Source: Anisodus tanguticus
Taxonomy: Eukaryota; Streptophyta; Magnoliopsida; Solanales; Solanaceae
Length of the DNA stretch: 64,000 bases
NCBI GenBank assembly: GCA_034509755.1
Contig: CM067541.1
Coordinates: 23,424,001-23,488,000 of the forward strand
Reading direction: 5' to 3'
Of the stretch, positions 57,444-64,000 are shown in pieces (position 1 is the stretch's first letter; each line of letters opens with the position of its first letter). A program made the translations under genes and the position numbers. The notes under the pieces are model-generated. The model was given only the letters and a program-made list of their open reading frames with translations. It made no database searches and was not told the origin of the DNA.

Positions 57444-59104
57444 AGAGGAAATTTGTGTCCGGTTAAATGACGTTAACGACAACGCTATTGGGAGGCAACC
57501 CAACATCTTAATTGTGTTATTTTGTTTTATTTTGTCTTATTTTGAACAATCTCATTGTCTTATTGTTTCTTGGTCTGTGTTTTTTTATGTTAGGTGAATT
57601 GTGAGCCAACTCTGGGGGTAAAAAGTGTCGCGAGATGTTGAAATCATAAGCAAAAAATAGAACGCCCTGATATGAATTAGAGTCGCGGCGCCCAGAATTT
57701 GAGCCGCGGTGCATGGGAGGCAGAAAGTTGGAAACAAATTGGGTTCAAAGCGCCGCGGCTCCTGGGAGGCAGTGTTCGTAAAAAAATTTGGTTTAAAAGA
57801 GCCGCGGTGCTCTCTGGAATGAGCCCTACTTTGGCTATCCTCCACAGTACCAGCCCTATTAGCCACCAACGCCGCTACCATCATACTGAGATCGCTGTTA
57901 TTGTTTATGTAAGTCTTCGTTCCCTGACTTTCCTTTTTCACATTGGGGATAATGTGTTAATTAAGTTTGGGGGGGAGTCTTACTGCTTTGTGTTAGTAGT
58001 CTTTAATTGTTTATGTTCAGTTGTTGTTTACTGTTAGTGTCTTTGTTTTAGTGTCTTGTGTCAATGTATCAAGTTAATAATAATAGCCCATGAGATTGAG
58101 TGAACACATGTGATAGAGTTAGATGAAATTGATAGCCATGAAATGCATAAATCTGTGTGATTAAGTTGGATAGGTCTTGAGTTGTTTTTAATTATTAATA
58201 AGTATGAAAACTTGATCATGATTGTTGAATTTCTTGTACTCAAACATTGGTTTATGCATGATTGAATTTTGGTTTGAAGAAAGATGGTGGAAAGTTCTAG
58301 AACTTGTTTGCTTGCTACTCGAGATGAAATCCTAGATGATGCATGCTTAGGGAGACTTGAAACCCTTTACCTTTTTTAGCCTTAAGTAATCCTTTGTTGA
58401 TTGACGCCTAGTCTGAGCATACTTGAAACCCTTTACTATTTTTCCTTCCCTTGGATTTTACGATAAGCGTATAAGTATATGATTGGGAGATTGACACTTT
58501 GTAATTGGTATTTTAAATTGGGTGCTATCAATAGAAGAGCAAATGATTGAGAAAAATTGTAAAAAAAAAGAAGGGAATATACTGCACTCCTCTTGTACAT
58601 ACATTGAAAAACAAGTTTGGGGGTGTAGTTCGAACAGAAAAGAAAATTTGGGTAAAGAAAAATTGGGGATTGCTTTTGGTTTGTAACGTGGATATCGAGT
58701 TGGGTTGATTGGTTTATATGCTTATGGTAACTTTGAGCCTAAATGACATTTCATCTACCCGTGCCTAAGCCTGTCATCATAACCTATAAAAGTCCTATTG
58801 ATTCTTGAGCATGTGTTGTCTAAATTAGTAGAGAGTAGCAAGTTAGCAAGCCTATCAGATTATGGACTTGATGGACCGTTGGTGAGAATTCATTTTGTAT
58901 AAACTGAGTTGAGTACTTGTTTATTCAATAATCATGGTTGAGTGGTCATATGCATTAATAGTGGCTAGAATTTTCCGGAAGATTATATTGCATGTTGTTC
59001 ATGATATTCGAGGCATAATCTATTGTGGTTGACTTGATTCATTTTTTAGAGTTTGTGTGTTTTTCTTTTTAGGGTGTCTAGAGTTCTTTACTCGAGGACG
59101 AGTA
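57444..59104 (+). other. Athila-like 3' non-coding region
   Basis: About 1.66 kb after integrase with no env-like frame. It contains a second GC-rich AGCCGCG motif cluster (57672-57815) and three AAGTTTGGGGG-like purine runs (57962, 58613, 59111). Some Athila elements carry an env-like ORF at this place; none is visible here. Confidence 0.7.
57672..57815 (+). repeat. AGCCGCG-motif cluster in the 3' region
   Basis: GTCGCGGCGCC, GAGCCGCGGTGC, CGCCGCGGCTC and GAGCCGCGGTGC occur within about 140 bases, one of them inverted. This is the same motif class as in the LTRs. Confidence 0.7.
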
Positions 59105-59108
59105 AAGT

Positions 59109-59125
59109 TTAAGTTTGGGGGTATT
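59109..59125 (+). promoter_or_regulatory. Athila-like polypurine tract
   Basis: TTAAGTTTGGGGGTATT immediately before the 3' LTR is the likely plus-strand primer. Confidence 0.75.
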
Positions 59126-60495
59126 TGTTGAGTCTATCTCTAGTACTATTTTAGAGTATGGTTTAGGAAGTCTTTTGTAGTCTTTTAGTTGTTTTGTGCA
59201 GTATTATGCATGTTTTTGCTTTGTTTTCAGTTTAAGCGGTTCATGATGGATGAGGTGGAGATTAAAAGAAAATAGGCAGCTACTGAGGATAAAAATGGCT
59301 ACCTAGGCAAAAGAAGCGGTTCAGAGAAGTGTTGAAAAATTGAAAGATGAAGAGTCGTGGCACAACAAGCATGGAGCCGCGATGCTAAAGGGTCGCGACC
59401 GAGGAAGCAAGGGCCGAGGCGCATGACTGGCAAAAGGCTGGAAGAAGTTGATCGGATTTAGAGCAGCGGCACCCAACATAAGAGTCGCGATGCTGCACTG
59501 GCAGAAAGTTCAGACGCGAATTAGCGTCGCGCCGCTCTAATAGTTGAGCCGTGACGCCGCCGACGTCCAGGCAGCAAAAAAAACCTAAATTTAACAAGGG
59601 CAAAAAGGTACATTTTGGGTTTTTTATGATATATGCTGGGGGAGGTGAATTTTGAAAAAGGGATCTCACATGGGAGGCAAGGAACAAGAGAGCAAGAAGC
59701 AATTAGAGACATCAATTGTCCAAGTTCTTTTCCTTTTCTTTATTTTAATTCAGTTTATATTGGATATTAAGTTAATTAGTCTTCTTAGCATGTCTATGAG
59801 CTAATTACTTTTATTAGGGTTTCCCGTTGAATCACTTGAAACTTTGTTATGATTTAATGCATTGCTAGTGTTTCTTCTTCATCTATTAAGATCTCTTCAA
59901 CTTGCGTTTATTGAATGATAATTAATTGGCCATTAGTTTTCATTACCTATATGATTTTAAATCAAGATCTGAAAAAGTGAGGTTTGAATATGCTATAGTT
60001 GATTAGACGTATGTTTAATCTTGAACGAGAGTATCACCATTGCTTGTGTAGCTTTTTAGGTTATTGATCTTAATCCTTATATGTGATTGAATTTATTATA
60101 GAACTATAGAAAATTCTCACTCATATTGAGTTTTTATATGTCCTAACCGGGATATAGAATATCTCAGTTAATCTTCTATCTTAATAAGAAAAATAATCAC
60201 TAGTCTTGCATTAACGAATGATAGAGTGGATTGTTGATGAGATTGGAAACCCTAATTGCCTTCATTACTGAATTAAACTTCGTGTGTTTCCATTGCTATT
60301 TTATTCCCGCAATCTATTTTAGTTTGTTATTTCTTTAGTTTAGAAATCACCACTTATATTTGTTTGCCAAATAGAAACTAAAGATTAGTTAATTGGTAAT
60401 TGATAAATCAGTCTCTGTGGACGATACTCGGTTTTACCAAAATTATTACAAATTGCAATACGTACACTTGCGTAGCATCTAGAAATTTCGCAACA
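59126..60495 (+). repeat. Athila-like 3' LTR
   Basis: 1,370 bases, TGTTGAGTC to CGCAACA, collinear with the 5' LTR but with a different number of GC-rich motifs (fewer at 59340-59560). Differences are frequent enough to indicate an old insertion. Confidence 0.9.
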
Positions 60496-61268
60496 TCCAT
60501 CGGAATAATTTCTGCACTCCGGCCCCTCCCCTTTTTGGTCCGTCATTGTGACGATTTGGAGCCCCTCCCGAACCAGAATTTTGGGTGCCAAAATCATTTG
60601 TCATCGCGTTTGTGGAAAGAAGGGCAGTGCCTGTTTGCCGCCGTCGCCACTTGTTTCAACTTTTGGGTTTCTTCAAGAATCAACCTTGAACGAGCTTCAT
60701 AAAAAGGTGGTAACGAGTTACTTTGTTGAATGAACGTTACGACACCATCATATTGTTCATTCAAACCCGTAATTAATTGGAGCACTAACCTTTGATTCGA
60801 CACCGGTGCACCAACGTTGGATAGTTGATCGGCAAGCATTTTCAATTCTTGACAATATGTGGATACATTTGCAAAGTCATCCAATTTTACATTAGTGAAT
60901 TGGTTTTCAAGATAAACTACCTGAGAAATTTTATTATCTTGAAATATGTTTTGCAAACGTTTCCAAGCTTGTTGAGTCGTAAAGTCCGGTTCCAAAATGG
61001 TGTGCAAAAGGTCATTAGAGATGGTGCCATAAATCCATTGAGGGACTGTAGCATCCAAGGGAGACCATAGATTTTTGTCAACAACGGTGGTCTCCGATGA
61101 AGACTTGGGAGGAATAATATGGTCTATAACTTCGTATTCTCAGCAATAGATTTTGAATAATTCTGTCCAAGAAGAATATTGCCCTTTTTCCATCTCAAGA
61201 ATAGTTGGAATAAAGTTCTTGACGTGGTTTATGGCAAGGGTGGGATGGAATTTTTGGTGGTCGGACAT
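60496..61268 (-). pseudogene. Copia 3 gag, N-terminal part
   Basis: From ATG 61268: MSDHQKFHPTLAINHVKNF, a stop after FKIYC, then an open stretch (61058-60594) with AWKRLQNIFQDNKISQVVYL and FANVSTYCQELKMLADQLSN and RSRLILEETQKL. It is cut by the Athila-like element at 60495. It is similar to Copia 2 gag in order and length. Confidence 0.85.
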
Positions 61269-61483
61269 TGTTTCTTTTTAAAAAGTAGAAGAAAATCGAA
61301 AATGAGTGGTGGTTTGGGAGAGAGATAGACCAAAACAGTGACAAAATAGAATACCGAGTACCACACGTTCAAGGTCAAATTTGCAAGAAATGGGGCTTAA
61401 TAACAGAATATGATGATTCTGAAAGCCAAGAAAAGAATGTGTGTTCGACTAAGAGAAAATATTTTGGGGGGGGGTTATTTTGA

Positions 61484-61497
61484 GGCTCTTGATTCCA
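61484..61497 (-). promoter_or_regulatory. Copia 3 primer binding site
   Basis: On the minus strand TGGAATCAAGAGCC, one base different from the TGGTATCAAGAGC site in Copia 2, lies between the LTR remnant and gag. Confidence 0.7.
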
Positions 61498-61545
61498 CAA
61501 AGTAAAATAATCCCATACCCTTTCATTCATCTATACAATCCAAAT

Positions 61546-62022
61546 CGAGCGGAGGTGATCATAGAGAGGCACCTTAAGAGGTATTATTTACGGGTTGACA
61601 GTCATGGCAGGGCCGTCTTGACTCAGAACAGATCCAAAACACTCTAACGCCACCATGGCTCAGCGGGTTACAACAGGATCATCAGCCTGAGTTTAAGACA
61701 TTCCGTCTGGGCTGTCCTCTGCCCAACCTTAGTACCTTCTCACATGAATCATTAGCTATATTATAGCATTAGTACCATGATTCCAAGTAGTCTAGTGCAA
61801 CATAGGTCCAACACAAGGGATTTAGCCGATCATGGGCTAATCTAAAATATATATAATAAAAATAAATTAAAATATAAAAATTTAAATTACATAAGATGAA
61901 GAGATTGTGCTCAGTACAGGAGGATGTAAAGCAAAACTTATGCTTTTATTGTAGAGAGTTTTTACAAAGAGTTGAGAGAGTAGTTGGCGAATAGGTAACA
62001 AAGTTTAACACTTTCTCTAAAA
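61546..62022. other. Unassigned stretch before pararetrovirus copy 2
   Basis: 61548-61760 is of balanced base composition and looks unlike the flanking AT-rich DNA, but I recognise no gene, RNA or element in it. 61840-61880 is AT-rich (ATATATATAATAAAAATAAA) and could serve as a TATA-like region upstream of the viral frames; this is speculation. Confidence 0.4.
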
Positions 62023-63097
62023 TTGATGAATATCATCAAGAACAAGAATACTGTTAAAAACAGTAAAAAAAAAGAGGAATATGATATACCTCAACATTTA
62101 GATCTTCTTAATAAGTGGACTATTCCAAAAATCCAACCCAGGTTAATATACCAGATGGGTACTTTTGAAAAATTAGGATTTAAACAAGTAGTCAAAACTA
62201 CTGAGGAAACTATCACTGTAGATAACGATCATGCTACTTTTAAAATTATTAAATGACAGTGATATTGCCCCTTATAGGGAAACCCATCGTTTTATGCATA
62301 TTGGGTTAGTACAGGTTGCCTTTAAGCCACTTACTTTAAGAGGCTTACCAGAAAGCTTTATAGCAGCTTTAAGGGATGGCAGAAATCAGAACTAGAAAAA
62401 ATCCCTAATAGAGACCGTACATACCAGTTTGGCATATGATCTTGTTTATTTTAATGCTTATCCTAACTTGCAGGTATCTTTGCAAGATGAAAACTCTTTG
62501 AATGCTATAATTTTGAGCATTAAGTCACATGGTTATGATTATATGCCTGGAACTGAAGTGATATGTATTTGTTATAGAATCTATTTTAAGCCTTTATACA
62601 CTATGAATCCGATGTGCAAAATCATGGATTTTAAAAATGAGACTATTTTAATAGAGACAAATTTTGGTAAATCAAAAATTACCACTAGGAGACCAATTAA
62701 ATGGGATGAAATTGATTTTCCAACAGAATGGGTCATAGAGGGAGTTGCACCTCCCATGAGTAATTGTAATACTGATATTACCCATATTGAACAAGACCCT
62801 GATGGGACTGTCAAGTTAAAATTTTCTAAACCTGCTTACTTGACAAATGATTTGGGTTCTAGATCTAATAGATCGGATGCTTCAAATCATTCTTATATTT
62901 CTCCAGTTGATTATATTGTTAAGTCTCCGTCACGAGCTTTTACATCTCGTATTCCGGATTTTATACATCCTCATGGTACTGATAAAACTGATAATAATAG
63001 AGTCAATAGAATTATAATTGGTACTGATAATATTGCTAGAGGTGTTAATGAAGACCCAGAAATAACTGAGTCAGATATGGATTATCCAAGTATTTAA
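62023..63097 (+). pseudogene. Endogenous caulimovirid movement protein, copy 2
   Basis: Three consecutive pieces: 62023-62256 (MNIIKNKNTVKNSKKKEEYD onward), a middle piece containing HRFMHIGLVQVAFKPLTLRG, and a 222-codon frame to the stop at 63097 with VYFNAYPNLQVSLQDENSLN. The order and motifs fit 30K-superfamily movement proteins of plant pararetroviruses. Frameshifts lie near 62250 and 62380-62420. It is better preserved than copy 1. Its stop overlaps the next ATG (TAATG at 63095-63099), a compact arrangement common in such viruses. Confidence 0.8.
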
Positions 63098-64000
63098 TGG
63101 ATCAAAGTCAAAAATTGATTTTAGTCTGGGATCACCCGCACGAGAAAAGATCAGTAAAGACTTTTATAAACTCAGATGGGAACCTTTTAAAAATAGTTTT
63201 TTTATGTTTTTGATAGCAGTGAGCGTGTAGCGCTGCAAGAGGAATTTTATAAAGATATTTCTCAAGCTAACAAAATCATATCTTTTGTTCCTTGGTTTAT
63301 GGTCAAATATGTGGGAGATTATATCTCTGTTCTAGAAAGAGAGTACAAACTCTCTAACGGAGGTGTTGCTCATATTGTTTTCCCTTCTCAACAGCCTTTT
63401 CAGATTGAAAAAGATAATAAAGTTCTCGATTTTGCTGCCTTTTCAAATCTTATTGAAAATAATACTGTTTTAGTTACTACTTCGCAGATTAATAGCATGC
63501 TTAAAAAAATAATTACACCAATGTTTATATAAATGTTTTGGGTGAACAAATTATTCTGTTACATAATAAAATAGAAAAGTTGACTTCAGAAATCATGAGG
63601 TCAGTCCCTTCTTCTTCTCTTAATCTTCATACTTCGACAGCTACTCCTAGTGTGCAGCCTCCACCTGAGATTAAAGATTTCAAGTTAAGAGCATACTCAG
63701 AACTTGAACAGTTACTAGATGACAAGTTTAAAGGTTTGTGAATCAGCCCTTTAACAAAAGATAATGAGTTGGACCTTTATGGAGATGATTATAAACAGAA
63801 GATGTCTGACAAAATTAATAACCTAGAAAAATATGCTAGGAAACCAGTACAAAGGATGTACTACTATCCTAGGCCCACTCCTCAAGATATTTTGTTTGAG
63901 GAACAAGAAATTGTTGATAACAATAGCTATAGTGGAAAAAATATCTATGAATGGAACATAGATGGTTATACAGAAAGACAAATTTATACAGCAGTTCATA
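63097..64000 (+). pseudogene. Endogenous caulimovirid coat region, copy 2, runs off window
   Basis: It starts at ATG 63097 (MDQSQKLILVWDHPHEKRS), then breaks near 63200. Open pieces follow at 63299-63532 and 63538-63741. An in-frame TGA at 63739 is followed by open sequence to the edge with YYYPRPTPQDILF and NIYEWNIDGYTERQI. The last motif lines up with SIYDWNKYGMTEYNI in copy 1, so both copies share the movement-then-coat layout. The RT part, if present, lies beyond 64000. Confidence 0.7.

Larger units (their letters stand above)
50558..60495 (+). mobile_element. Athila-like Gypsy retrotransposon inside Copia 3
   Basis: The element begins TGTTGAGTC at 50558 and ends TTTCGCAACA at 60495, with 5-bp flanks TCCAC and TCCAT (one mismatch). 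LTRs of about 1.4 kb flank a 7.2-kb interior with gag, protease, RT, RNase H and integrase in the Gypsy order. It has Athila-type gag and a long 3' non-coding region. Stops and frameshifts are present in every pol domain. It is oriented opposite to the Copia it interrupts. Confidence 0.9.
46789..61545 (-). mobile_element. Copia retrotransposon 3, split by an Athila-like element
   Basis: Minus-strand order: a 5' LTR remnant (about 61498-61545), a primer-site-like TGGAATCAAGAGCC (61484-61497), gag (60496-61268), the Athila-like insertion (50558-60495), rest of gag and protease, integrase, RT, RNase H, a polypurine tract and the 3' LTR (46789-47041). It is related in layout to Copia 2. All coding parts are broken. 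The 5' LTR is cut to about 45 bases, so the element's own target duplication cannot be read. Confidence 0.87.

Overview
The window looks like repeat-dense nuclear DNA of a dicot, most likely a Solanaceae species. The evidence is intron-bearing host genes with GT..AG junctions, TS- and Au-type SINE tails, plant Copia and Gypsy retrotransposons, several MITE types and old endogenous pararetrovirus (caulimovirid) copies. The species assignment is an inference. I see no prokaryotic gene, CRISPR array, rRNA or tRNA gene.

Layout. (1) 1-1845: 5' part of a TM9SF (nonaspanin) gene on the minus strand, with a 5'-UTR intron; it runs off the left edge. (2) 1990-5170: AT-rich intergenic DNA with MITEs, a long hairpin and a SINE tail. 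(3) 5303-32895, minus: a host gene for an SQS1-like R3H/G-patch protein, split inside its last exon by a 22.8-kb insertion (5970-28744). The insertion is a degraded Copia element flanked by CTAGT. One of its LTRs is itself interrupted (11453-28413, flanked by ATACA) by a large non-coding retroelement arranged LTR-internal-LTR-internal-LTR. (4) 33030-39070: SINE tails, a diverged nuclear copy of part of chloroplast psaA, and a second Copia element (minus) with a partial extra internal region. (5) 39073-44460: fragments of endogenous pararetrovirus coding sequence, one carrying an 845-bp hAT-type element with an 8-bp duplication, and a second fragment in the opposite orientation. (6) 44600-46780: MITEs, a possible LTR remnant and one isolated exon-like segment. 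(7) 46789-61545, minus: a third Copia element, split by a 9.9-kb Athila-like Gypsy element (50558-60495, plus). (8) 62023-64000: a second pararetrovirus copy on the plus strand, running off the right edge.

Functionally only the TM9SF gene looks intact as far as it is visible. The SQS1-like gene has its R3H half and G-patch half about 22.8 kb apart, plus an independent frameshift. Every retroelement ORF carries stops or frameshifts. Insertion order can be read from the target-site duplications: host exon, then Copia 1, then the three-LTR element; and Copia 3, then the Athila-like element.

One caution affects all frameshift calls. The repeated copies of the three-LTR element differ mainly by small changes at CNG or CG positions. 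That may reflect long-read base-calling error at methylated cytosines, so some single-base frameshifts in this window could be assembly errors.
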